Origin: an uncultured Duganella sp. | GTDB taxonomy: Bacteria > Pseudomonadota > Gammaproteobacteria > Burkholderiales > Burkholderiaceae | Direction: 5' to 3' | NCBI GenBank assembly: GCA_946482335.1 | Contig: CAMLRG010000044.1 | Coordinates: forward strand, 1-32,283 | DNA: 32,283 bases | Shown: positions 24,194-31,939 of the stretch, in pieces | Layout of the letters: every line of letters starts with the position of its first letter | Numbering within the stretch: position 1 is the first letter of the stretch | Made by a program: the position numbers and the translations under genes | Notes under the pieces: model-generated | The model's input: only the letters and a program-made list of their open reading frames with translations | What the model was told of the DNA's origin: nothing | Databases searched by the model: none

Positions 24194-26779
24194 ATGAAAC
24201 ATCACCGACTGTGGGCCATGCTGGCACTGGGCCTGGCGCATGCCGCGCACTGGGCGCAGGCCGCCGACGCCCTGAACGGCAAGAGCCTTTACCTGAACGG
24301 CCCCACCGCCGGCGGCACCACCTGCGCCGCCTGCCACGGCCCGTCCCCGGCCAATAACGTCAACGGTATCCTGGCGGCGGCCAACAACCCGTCCGTCATC
24401 AGCGCCGCCTTCGCCGCCAACCGCGGCGGCATGGGCACCCTGTACAACGGCAAATTCACGGCGGCCGAAATCGCCGACCTGGCGGCCTTCATCGGCAACC
24501 CCGGCGTGACAGCCGCGCCGGCGGCCACCGTGGCACCGGCCACGCTGTCCTTCGGCGGTGTGACCGTGGGCGTGGACAGCGCCACGCTGGCCACCACCCT
24601 GTCCAACAGCGGTTCGGCCGCGCTGAACATCGCCAGCCTGGCGGTGGGCGGCAGCAATGGCGGCGACTTCCGCATTGCCGGCGGCAGCTGCGCGGCCGGC
24701 GCCTCCCTGGCGGCCGGCGCCAGCTGCACCGTGCAGCTGGTCTTCCGCCCGGGCGCCGCCGGCGCCCGCAGCGGCGCGCTGGCCATCGGCCACAATGCCA
24801 CCGGCGGCTCCAGCAGCGTCGCCCTGTCGGGCACCGGCAACGCCGTGGCGCAAGCCACCCTGGCCCTGTCGGCCACCGCCGTCGAATTCGGCGCCGTGCT
24901 GACCAACGCGCCGGTCCAGCGCACGCTGACCCTGACCAATAGCGGCCAGGCTGCCATGACCTTCTCCACGATTGGCCTGTCCGGCGCCCAGGCCGGCTTC
25001 TTCTCGCTGGGCGGCACTTGCGCCACCGGCACCGCCGTCGCCGCCGGCGCCAGCTGCACGGTGCTGGTGCAGGCCCTGCCCACCAGCGCGGGCAGCTTCT
25101 CGGCCAGCCTGAACCTGGCCTCCAACGCCAGCAACGCCAATGTGGCGGTGGCCCTCGCCGGCAACGCCAGCGCCCCGGCGCCGGCCATCGCCGCCAGCCC
25201 GAGCGCCCTGGCGTTCGGCACCCAGACCGTGGGCGCCGCCGCCGTGACGCAGCCGATTACGCTCAGCAACCGCGGCAACGTGGCATTGGCGATCAGCGGC
25301 ATCACCGTCAGCGGTGCCTCCAGCATCACCATCGGCAGCGGCGGCACTTGCGGCAGCAGCCTGGCGGTCGGCGCCAGCTGCACGGTGCCGCTGTCCTTTG
25401 CCCCGGCCGCCGCGGGCGACGCCGCCGCCACCCTGCTGGTGCGTTCCAACGCCGCCGACCTGTCGGTGGCCGTCACCGGTTCCGGCACCGCTGCCGCCGT
25501 GGCACGCCCGGCCCTGAGCGAGAATGGACCGGTCGCCTTTGCCGACACCCTGGTCGGCCAGCAATCGGCTGCCCTGCGCAATACCTTGTCCAATAGCGGC
25601 AGCGCAGCCCTGAAGATTTCTTCGCTGGTACTGGGCGGCAGCAATCCGGGCGACTTTGCGCTGGCCGGCACGTGCGCCGCCAGCGCCACCCTGAGCCCGG
25701 GCGCCAGCTGCACCATCGATGCCGCCTTCAAGCCTACCGCCGCCGGCGCCCGCAGCGCCGACATGGTGCTGCTGACCGACGGCGGTGCCCAGTTCACGGT
25801 GCGCCTGAACGGCAACGGCATTGCGGTGCCGAACACCGCGCCATCGCTGGGCGTGTCGCCGCAAGCCTTCGACTACGGCAGCACCACGGCCGGCGGCGCG
25901 GGCCTCGTGAAGCGCTTCGCCCTGACCAATACCGGCGCTGCCGCAGTGGTGCTGGACAGCGCCGCCTTCAGCGGACCGTTTGCAGTGGCCAGCGGCGAGG
26001 CCAATGCCTGCGGCCCCTTCCCGCTGACGCTGCAGCCCGGCGCTTCCTGCGAGCTGCCGGTGCGCTTTGCCCCGGCGGCCGCCGGCAATGCCAGCGGCAG
26101 CGCCACCTTGCAGGCCAACGGCGGCAGCTGGCAGATCGCCCTGAACGGCCAGGCCAGCGCCGGCACGGCCACGGCAGGCACCGCGCAGAATCGCGGCGGC
26201 GGCGGCTGCTCCGCCATCAGCGGCGGCAACGACCCGATGCTGGCCGTGCTGGCCGTACTGGCGGCAGGCGTGCTGCTGTGGCGCCGCCGCCAGGCGCGCA
26301 TGCTGGCCGCTGCCGCTGCGCTGGCGGCCGCCGGCCAGGCCCTGGCGCTGGAACCGGGCCAGGCGGCACCCGGCTTTTCGCTGGCCGGACCGACCGGCAC
26401 GGTGAAGCTGGAACAGTACCAGGGCAAGCTGGTCTACGTCGATTTCTGGGCGTCGTGGTGCGGTCCCTGCCGCCAATCCTTCCCGTGGATGAACGAGATG
26501 CAGGCACGCTACGGCGCGCAGGGCTTGCAAGTGGTCGGCATCAATGTCGACGCGAAGACCGACGATGCGCGCAGCTTCCTCAACACCAACCCGGCCACCT
26601 TCGTCATCGCCTTCGACCCGAACGGCAGCGCGCCGCGCAGCTACGGCATCAAGGGCATGCCGAGCAGCGTGCTGATCGGCCCGGACGGCAAGGTCCTGTA
26701 CGAGCACAGTGGCTTCCGGCCGGCCGACCGCAGCGTGCTGGAAGCGCGTATCAAGAGCGCCCTGGGAGCACGGCAATGA
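24194..26779 (+). CDS. Cytochrome c / ASH-repeat protein with internal JDVT-CTERM signal, fused to a TlpA-type thioredoxin
   Basis: An 861-residue exported fusion. A signal peptide (1-23) is followed by a small cytochrome c domain with CAACH (44-48) and a downstream Met in GGMGTLY. About residues 113-655 hold five tandem ASH/choice-of-anchor D beta repeats, each with a Cys and a GASC Cys. Then comes GGGGCSAISGGNDP (Cys672), a membrane helix and RRRQAR (697-702), a JDVT-CTERM-like sorting tail that normally ends a protein. Here it continues at Met703 with a second signal-like helix ending QALALEP, then a TlpA thioredoxin domain with WCGPC (Cys756, Cys759) and the cis-Pro loop KGMPSSVLIG. GGAG lies seven bases before ATG 24194. 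There is no stop or frameshift between the parts. Likely a natural fusion of two ancestral neighbours. Confidence 0.9.
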   Translation: MKHHRLWAMLALGLAHAAHWAQAADALNGKSLYLNGPTAGGTTCAACHGPSPANNVNGILAAANNPSVISAAFAANRGGMGTLYNGKFTAAEIADLAAFIGNPGVTAAPAATVAPATLSFGGVTVGVDSATLATTLSNSGSAALNIASLAVGGSNGGDFRIAGGSCAAGASLAAGASCTVQLVFRPGAAGARSGALAIGHNATGGSSSVALSGTGNAVAQATLALSATAVEFGAVLTNAPVQRTLTLTNSGQAAMTFSTIGLSGAQAGFFSLGGTCATGTAVAAGASCTVLVQALPTSAGSFSASLNLASNASNANVAVALAGNASAPAPAIAASPSALAFGTQTVGAAAVTQPITLSNRGNVALAISGITVSGASSITIGSGGTCGSSLAVGASCTVPLSFAPAAAGDAAATLLVRSNAADLSVAVTGSGTAAAVARPALSENGPVAFADTLVGQQSAALRNTLSNSGSAALKISSLVLGGSNPGDFALAGTCAASATLSPGASCTIDAAFKPTAAGARSADMVLLTDGGAQFTVRLNGNGIAVPNTAPSLGVSPQAFDYGSTTAGGAGLVKRFALTNTGAAAVVLDSAAFSGPFAVASGEANACGPFPLTLQPGASCELPVRFAPAAAGNASGSATLQANGGSWQIALNGQASAGTATAGTAQNRGGGGCSAISGGNDPMLAVLAVLAAGVLLWRRRQARMLAAAAALAAAGQALALEPGQAAPGFSLAGPTGTVKLEQYQGKLVYVDFWASWCGPCRQSFPWMNEMQARYGAQGLQVVGINVDAKTDDARSFLNTNPATFVIAFDPNGSAPRSYGIKGMPSSVLIGPDGKVLYEHSGFRPADRSVLEARIKSALGARQ
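24530..26160 (+). repeat. Five tandem ASH / choice-of-anchor D modules (coding repeats)
   Basis: Five units of about 105-112 codons begin near 24536, 24855, 25176, 25503 and 25838. Each contains an F-G or F-x-D/Y start, L(S/T)N(S/R/T)G, and a C...GASC pair followed by x-F-x-P and an A-G-x segment. DNA identity between units is moderate, so this is an old protein-level duplication, not a recent DNA repeat. Confidence 0.75.
26195..26299 (+). other. Internal JDVT-CTERM-like sorting signal
   Basis: Codons 668-702 encode a glycine run, Cys672, Asp680-Pro681, a hydrophobic helix (682-696) and a basic cluster RRRQAR. This Cys plus helix plus basic tail layout matches JDVT-CTERM signals, which are cut by an intramembrane glutamic protease. 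It is unusual in lying 159 residues before the C-terminus. Confidence 0.75.
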
Positions 26780-27030
26780 GCGCGCAGCGCCACAGCGCGG
26801 TGCGCATGGGGCGCCTGGCCGGCCTCGGCGCGGCGGCCCTGCTGGGCGCCGCCCTCGCCGGCTGCGCCATGCCTGCAGTGAAGCCATGGGAAAAGGGCGA
26901 GCTCGCGCGCACCGACATGCTGATGCAGGGCGACGGCCTGGAGACGCGCTTCAACGAACATATCTACGCCAGCAAGGAAGCGGCATCCGGCGGCAGCGCC
27001 GTGGGCGGCGGCGGATGCGGCTGCAACTGA
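26776..27030 (+). CDS. DUF4266 small lipoprotein
   Basis: An 84-residue lipoprotein. The signal ends in lipobox LAGC (about residue 30), and the mature part PAVKPWEKGELARTDMLMQG, then FNEHIYASKE and a glycine-rich end GGGGCGCN, is the hallmark of DUF4266. The function is unknown, but the family is regularly found beside DUF3570, ApbE and thioredoxin genes, as here. ATG 26776 overlaps the stop of the fusion gene (ATGA). The terminal Cys pair could be modified or bind a cofactor; this is inference. Confidence 0.93.
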   Translation: MSAQRHSAVRMGRLAGLGAAALLGAALAGCAMPAVKPWEKGELARTDMLMQGDGLETRFNEHIYASKEAASGGSAVGGGGCGCN

Positions 27031-27041
27031 TGGGGAACACG

Positions 27042-28187
27042 ATGGAGAACAAACCACAGAACGGCGCACCGGTCGGCCAGGCCTTGCTGGCGGCGGCCAT
27101 GCTGCTGCCGGGGATCGGTGCCGTCCATGCCGAAACGGCGCCCGAACGCGGCAGCGTCGGCGTCAAATACCTGTACTACAAGGAAGACCAGCCCGGCCTG
27201 GACCGTGTGCGCGTCCATGCGCCGGCGGTCTCGGTCCTGGCGCCCATCGCGGGCGAGTGGTCGCTGGCCGCCAGCGCCACGGTGGACGACGTGTCCGGCG
27301 CTTCGCCGCGCTACCACACCGCGGTTTCCGGCGCCTCGCGCATGAGCGACCTGCGCAAGGCTGGCGACGTGACGGTCACGCGCTATCTGCCGCAAGGCTC
27401 AGTCAGCCTGGCGGCCGCGTACTCGACGGAGCATGATTATGTGTCGCGCGCCCTGTCGCTGCAGGCGGCGTTGGCCAGCGCGGACAAGAACACCACCTGG
27501 AACTTCGGCCTCGGCGGTGCGGACGACAGCATCAACCCGGTCAACCACGTCGTGCAGGATGCCGGCCGCCAGACCGTCAGCGCGCTGGCCGGGGTGACCC
27601 AGGTCCTGACGCCGGTGGACGTGGCGCAGTTCACGCTGACCCACAGCCGCGGCCACGGCTATTACTCGGACCCGTACAAGCTGGCCGACAACCGCCCGGA
27701 CGCACGGCGCCAGCACACCGCCCTGCTGCAGTGGAACCACCGCTTCGTGGCGCAGGGGGCGACCAGCCGCCTGAGCTACCGCTTCTACCGCGACAGCTTC
27801 GGCATCAGCGCCCATACCCTGGGCGCGGAATGGGTGCAGGGCCTGGCCGATGGCTGGACCGTCACGCCGGGGGTGCGGCTGTACACCCAGCGTGCCGCCG
27901 ACTTCTACTTCGACCCGGTTTATGACCGCCAGCTTGGGGAACCCTTCCCGCCCGGCTATGTGTTCGGCAGCGGCGCCGCCAGTTCCGCCGACCAGCGCCT
28001 GTCGGGCTTTGGCGCCGTCACGCTGGGCGTCAAGCTGGCCAGGCAGATCAACCGCGACTGGGCCATGGACGTCAAGCTCGAACGCTACGAACAGCGCGGC
28101 GCCTGGCGCCTGTTCGGCAGCGGCAGCCCGGGACTGGCGCCGATGCGTGCCGTCAGCCTGCAAATCGGGGTGACGCGGCAGTGGTGA
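27042..28187 (+). CDS. DUF3570 protein, predicted outer-membrane barrel, possible flavinylation target
   Basis: A 381-residue exported protein. The signal peptide ends at AVHA (about residue 30). The mature part opens VGVKYLYYKEDQPGLDRVRVHAPAV and is rich in alternating beta-strand pattern with many aromatic residues, ending in GVTRQW, consistent with an outer-membrane barrel. DDVSGAS (82-88) and SGASRMS (96-102) resemble the ApbE acceptor motif D-g-x-(t/s)-(s/g)-A-T, with Ser in place of the acceptor Thr. ATG 27042 is preceded by GGGGA; ATG 27030, which overlaps the DUF4266 stop as TGATG, is also in frame and would add four residues. It is followed by the FMN transferase gene in the same operon. 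Role unknown. Confidence 0.9.
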   Translation: MENKPQNGAPVGQALLAAAMLLPGIGAVHAETAPERGSVGVKYLYYKEDQPGLDRVRVHAPAVSVLAPIAGEWSLAASATVDDVSGASPRYHTAVSGASRMSDLRKAGDVTVTRYLPQGSVSLAAAYSTEHDYVSRALSLQAALASADKNTTWNFGLGGADDSINPVNHVVQDAGRQTVSALAGVTQVLTPVDVAQFTLTHSRGHGYYSDPYKLADNRPDARRQHTALLQWNHRFVAQGATSRLSYRFYRDSFGISAHTLGAEWVQGLADGWTVTPGVRLYTQRAADFYFDPVYDRQLGEPFPPGYVFGSGAASSADQRLSGFGAVTLGVKLARQINRDWAMDVKLERYEQRGAWRLFGSGSPGLAPMRAVSLQIGVTRQW

Positions 28188-29071
28188 ATCCGGTCTACAC
28201 CATCGACTTCCAGGCCATGGCCAGCCGCTGCGAGATCAGGCTGGCCGCCGGCAGCGGGGCGGAAGCCCGCGCCCTGGCCGCCCCCGCGCTGGCCGAAGTC
28301 AGGCGTATCGAAGCCAAGTTTTCGCGCTATCGCGCGGACAGCGTGGTCAGCCGCATCAATGCGGCGGCGGGCGCGACGCCGGTGGCGTGCGACGTCGAAA
28401 CGATGGCCTTGCTCGATTACGCCGATGCGCTGTACCGCTGCAGCCGCGGGCGTTTCGACATCACTTCCGGCGTATTGCGCAAGGCGTGGGATTTCAGGAT
28501 CGGTGCCGTGCCGCCGCCGCCAACGCTGGAGCGTCTGCTGCCCCTGGTGGGCTGGCACCGCGTGCAACGCGATGGCGACGCTGTCCTGCTGCCGGAAGCG
28601 GGCATGGAACTGGACTTCGGCGGTTTTGGCAAAGAGTACGCCGTGGACCAGGCGGCCGAATTGCTGGCCGCGCAAGGTGTGCGCCACGGCTACGTAAACC
28701 TGGGCGGCGACATGCGCTTCCTCGGTCCGCGCCCGGACGGCAAGGCCTGGAGTATCGGCATCCAGGATCCCCGCAGCGCGTATGCCACCACTGCCAGCCT
28801 GCCCTTCAGCCGCGGCGCACTGGCCACCAGCGGCGACTATGAGCGCTACTTCGAGGCCGATGGCCGGCGCTATTGCCACATCCTCGATCCGCGCAGCGGC
28901 ATGCCGGTGACCTACTGGCGCTCGGTCAGCGTGGTGGCGCCCCAGGCCATCACCGCCGGCAGTTGCAGCACCGCCGCCATGCTGCTGGAAGAGGACGGCA
29001 TCGATTTCCTCGACCAGTCCGGCTTGTCGTACCTGGCCATCGACCACGATGGCCGCATCTTTCGGAGATAA
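28184..29071 (+). CDS. apbE: FAD:protein FMN transferase (ApbE family)
   Basis: A 295-residue ApbE-fold protein, which transfers FMN from FAD to Thr/Ser of periplasmic proteins. Visible signatures are FSRYRADSVVSRIN, FDITSGVLRKAWDFR, DFGGFGKEYAVDQAAELL (GGxxK motif), VNLGGDMRFLG, SGDYERYF and CHILDPRSGMPV. In the metal-binding block the expected (A)D-x-x-x-T is TAGSCST, so Gly259 replaces the usual Asp, while Thr263 is kept. There is no obvious signal peptide. GTG 28184 overlaps the DUF3570 stop as GTGA; GTG 28181 is the alternative. It lies two bases before dsbD. A flavinylation role for DUF3570 is inferred from the motif there. Confidence 0.93.
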   Translation: MNPVYTIDFQAMASRCEIRLAAGSGAEARALAAPALAEVRRIEAKFSRYRADSVVSRINAAAGATPVACDVETMALLDYADALYRCSRGRFDITSGVLRKAWDFRIGAVPPPPTLERLLPLVGWHRVQRDGDAVLLPEAGMELDFGGFGKEYAVDQAAELLAAQGVRHGYVNLGGDMRFLGPRPDGKAWSIGIQDPRSAYATTASLPFSRGALATSGDYERYFEADGRRYCHILDPRSGMPVTYWRSVSVVAPQAITAGSCSTAAMLLEEDGIDFLDQSGLSYLAIDHDGRIFRR

Positions 29072-29073
29072 CA

Positions 29074-30915
29074 ATGAAGTTCCTGATCCAATGGCTGGCA
29101 GCGCTGCTGCTGGCTGCCGCGCTGGGCAGCACTGCGCTGGCCGACGATTTCCTGGCACCCGAACAAGCCTTCGCCCTGCGCGCCGAACTGGGGGCGGACC
29201 GCCAGCTCAGCGTACGCTGGATGATCGCCCCCGGCTACCACCTGTACCGCGAGCGCATTGCCTTGCGCAGCAATGGCACGGCCCTGCCGGTGGAGCTGCC
29301 GGCCGGGACACGCAAGTTCGATGAGAACTTCGGCAGGGAGATGGAGACCTATGCGCAGGAGCTGGCCTTGCAATTGCCGTGGCGCGAGGCTGCGGCCGCC
29401 ACCCTGACCGTCGCCTACCAGGGCTGCGCCGATGCCGGTTTGTGCTATCCGCCGGCCGAACGGCGCTACCGTATCGATCCGGCGCGGCCGGGCGTGCTGG
29501 TGGCGCTGCCGGAGGCGCCTGCCGCCGCCGCTGCGGCACCGGCCGCGGCATCCGCGCCGGCTGCACCGGCTGCACCGGCTCAGGTGCCGGAGGACGACAC
29601 CTCGCTCGCCCAGCGCACGCTGCAAAGCGGCAGCGCGTGGCGTATCGGTGCGGCCTTCCTGGCTTTCGGCCTGCTGCTCTCGTTCACCCCTTGCGTGCTG
29701 CCGATGGTCCCGATCCTGTCGTCCATCATCGTCGGCGAAGCGCAGGTGACGCGCAAGCGCGGGCTGCTGCTGGCGGCCGCGTACAGCCTGGGCATGGCCC
29801 TGGTGTATACGGCGCTGGGCGTGGCCGCCGGCCTGGCGGGCGAAGGCCTGGCGGGAGCGCTGCAAAAGCCCTGGGTGCTGCTGACCTTCGGCGCGCTGCT
29901 GGTGGCGCTGGCGCTGTCGATGTTCGACGTCTACCAGCTGCAGTTGCCCAGCTCGCTGCAGACCCGCCTGAGCAGCGCCAGCGGCAGCTTGTCCGGCGGA
30001 CGCATTGCCGCCGTCTTCACCATGGGCGCGCTATCGGCACTGATCGTCGGCCCCTGCGTCGCAGGTCCGCTGGCCGGGGCCTTGTTGTACATCAGCCAGA
30101 CCGGCAATGCGCTGGTCGGCGCAGGGGCCTTGTTCGCCATGGCGTGCGGCATGAGCGTGCCGCTGCTGCTGACGGGCCTGTCCGCCGGCAGCCTGCTGCC
30201 CCGCGCAGGAGCATGGATGAACAGTGTGAAGAAGGTATTCGGCCTGCTGCTGATCGCCGTTGCTGTCTGGATGGTCAATCCCGTGCTGCCGGTCACCGTG
30301 GGCATGGCGCTGTGGGGCGGATTCGCCATCCTGTGCGCGGCGTTCCTGCGCGTCGGCGACGCGCTGCCGCAGGGCGCCGGCATCGGCGCTTACGCCGCCA
30401 AGACGCTGGGCGTGCTGATGCTGCTGGCTGGCCTGTTCGAACTGGTGGGTGCGGCCAGCTCCGGCAGCGACGTACTGCAGCCGCTGGCGCACCTGCGCGG
30501 CGGCGGGAATGGGGGCATTGGCGGCAATGGCGCGGCTGCGGGCACCGGGACGGCGCATGACGCCGAACCGCGCTTCACCCGCGTGCGCAACAGCGCCGAA
30601 CTTGACCAGGTGCTGGCCAGCGCAGGCAAGCCGGTCATGCTCGACTTCTACGCCGACTGGTGCGTCTCCTGCAAGGAGATGGAACGGCTCACGTTCAGCG
30701 ACGCCCGCGTGCAGGCAGCAATGCAGGGCATGCAGCTGCTACAGGCCGACGTCACGGACAACAGCGCCGAAGACCGTGCCCTGCTGAAGCGCTTCAGCCT
30801 GTTCGGCCCGCCCGGCATCATCATTTTCGACGCGGCCGGCAAGGAAGTGCCGCAAGCGCGCACCATCGGCTACCAGCCGCCCGAGAAATTCCTGGCCCGC
30901 CTGCAGCTGCCCTAG
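29074..30915 (+). CDS. dsbD: Protein-disulfide reductase DsbD
   Basis: A 613-residue inner-membrane protein moving electrons from cytoplasmic thioredoxin to periplasmic thiol partners. After a signal peptide (ALADDF), the N-terminal immunoglobulin-like domain has Cys118 and Cys124 (QGCADAGLCYPP). An Ala/Pro linker follows. The eight-helix membrane core has Cys207 (TPCVLPMVP) and Cys328 (GPCVAGP). A Gly-rich linker precedes the C-terminal thioredoxin domain with DWCVSCKEME (Cys530, Cys533). All six catalytic cysteines are present. GGAG precedes ATG 29074. As last gene of the operon it could reduce the fused TlpA domain or the Cys-rich ASH repeats. Its stop shares CTAG with the convergent cyclase gene. 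Confidence 0.97.
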   Translation: MKFLIQWLAALLLAAALGSTALADDFLAPEQAFALRAELGADRQLSVRWMIAPGYHLYRERIALRSNGTALPVELPAGTRKFDENFGREMETYAQELALQLPWREAAAATLTVAYQGCADAGLCYPPAERRYRIDPARPGVLVALPEAPAAAAAAPAAASAPAAPAAPAQVPEDDTSLAQRTLQSGSAWRIGAAFLAFGLLLSFTPCVLPMVPILSSIIVGEAQVTRKRGLLLAAAYSLGMALVYTALGVAAGLAGEGLAGALQKPWVLLTFGALLVALALSMFDVYQLQLPSSLQTRLSSASGSLSGGRIAAVFTMGALSALIVGPCVAGPLAGALLYISQTGNALVGAGALFAMACGMSVPLLLTGLSAGSLLPRAGAWMNSVKKVFGLLLIAVAVWMVNPVLPVTVGMALWGGFAILCAAFLRVGDALPQGAGIGAYAAKTLGVLMLLAGLFELVGAASSGSDVLQPLAHLRGGGNGGIGGNGAAAGTGTAHDAEPRFTRVRNSAELDQVLASAGKPVMLDFYADWCVSCKEMERLTFSDARVQAAMQGMQLLQADVTDNSAEDRALLKRFSLFGPPGIIIFDAAGKEVPQARTIGYQPPEKFLARLQLP

Positions 30916-31931
30916 CGCGCGGCAGCCCGCAGGCAGCGGTCGCGGCCCTGGCGTTTTGCCGCGTACATGGCCGCATCGCTGCGCCTGAGCAAGTCGTCCG
31001 CCAGCTGCGCATCGAAGGGGAACACGGCCAGTCCGATACTGGCCGAGACACAGGCCGGCTGCTCGCCGGCCAGGCGCACCGGCGCGCGCACTTCGGCCAG
31101 CGCACGCCCGAGGATCTCCTCCGCTTCGCCGACCTCGTTCAAGCCCGCCAGCAGCAGCACGAATTCGTCCCCGCCCAGGCGCGCCACGGTATCGTTGGCA
31201 CGCACCACCTGCTGCAGCCGTCCCGCCACTTCCACCAGCACGGCATCGCCCGCCTCATGGCCAAAGGTGTCGTTGACATATTTGAAGCCGTCCAGGTCCA
31301 TCATGCACACCGCCACCAGTTTTTCGGTCCGGGCGGCAAACGCCAGCGCCTGCTGCAGCCGGTCTTCCATCAGCCGCCGGTTCGGCAGGCGCGTGAGCGG
31401 ATCCATGAACGCCATCTGCTCCATTTCCTCCAGCCGCGCACATTCTTCCGTGATGTCGGTGAACAGGCCGAAATAGTGCTGCGCCCTGCCCTGCGCGTCG
31501 CGCACGGTACTCAAGGTCAGGTGGGCGGCGAACAGGCTGCCGTCGCGCCGCCTGTCCCATACCCTGCCCTGCCATTGGCCAGTGCCCAGCAAGCCTTGCC
31601 ACATCGCCTTGTAAAAATCGGCATCCTGCCGGCCCGACTGCATGATGCGCGGGTGCTGCCCGAGCAATTCGTGGCGCGCATAACCGCTCATCTGGGAAAA
31701 GGCGCGGTTCGCTTCGACGATACGCATGTCGCGGTCCACCACCAGGATGCCTTCGGAGGTTGCATCGAACACTTGCGCCACCAGCTGCTCGCGCGACTCC
31801 GCGCTACGGGTTCGCTGGCGCAGCAGGCGCGCGATGCCCGCCACGTAGCGGAAAGTCAACCAGGAAGTCAGCGCCGCAGCCAGCAAAGCGCCGGCCAGCG
31901 CGGCAAGCGAAATTTCCAGCACCTGGTCCAC
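30912..31931 (-). CDS. Membrane-anchored PAS-GGDEF diguanylate cyclase
   Basis: A 339-residue protein with one N-terminal membrane helix (ISLAALAGALLAAALTSWLTF), a PAS domain (about 48-165; VFDATSEGILVVDRDMRIVEANRAFSQMSGY marks its start, given here as the ATSEGILVVDRDMRIVEANR core) and a GGDEF domain (about 170-335; DPLTRLPNRR, LGGDEF and I-site RAND). c-di-GMP synthesis seems possible. GTG 31931 is the start: GAGG is six bases upstream and the frame in-line to it is clean. It begins eight bases after the stop of the metallo-hydrolase gene, so both may be cotranscribed. The 3' end overlaps dsbD by four bases. Confidence 0.94.
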   Translation of the reverse strand: MDQVLEISLAALAGALLAAALTSWLTFRYVAGIARLLRQRTRSAESREQLVAQVFDATSEGILVVDRDMRIVEANRAFSQMSGYARHELLGQHPRIMQSGRQDADFYKAMWQGLLGTGQWQGRVWDRRRDGSLFAAHLTLSTVRDAQGRAQHYFGLFTDITEECARLEEMEQMAFMDPLTRLPNRRLMEDRLQQALAFAARTEKLVAVCMMDLDGFKYVNDTFGHEAGDAVLVEVAGRLQQVVRANDTVARLGGDEFVLLLAGLNEVGEAEEILGRALAEVRAPVRLAGEQPACVSASIGLAVFPFDAQLADDLLRRSDAAMYAAKRQGRDRCLRAAAR

Positions 31932-31939
31932 GGCATCCT

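Noticed and set aside
23781..24197. 138-codon plus-strand frame overlapping the mrtJ-like gene
   Set aside because: Composition is Arg/Ala/Pro/Gly-rich, and the EExxxR and His motifs are only in the other frame.
24530..26160. Possible CRISPR or recent tandem DNA repeat
   Set aside because: Units are about 320 bp, keep reading frame, and differ widely at DNA level; they are protein modules.
26300..26779. Separate tlpA gene starting at ATG 26300
   Set aside because: No stop precedes it in the upstream frame and no ribosome site is visible, so I call one fusion; internal initiation cannot be excluded.
24008..26887. 959-codon minus-strand open frame
   Set aside because: Antisense to the cytochrome/ASH/TlpA gene; Gly/Ala/Arg/Gln-rich and without recognisable domains. 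Its length follows from the repetitive, GC-rich repeats.
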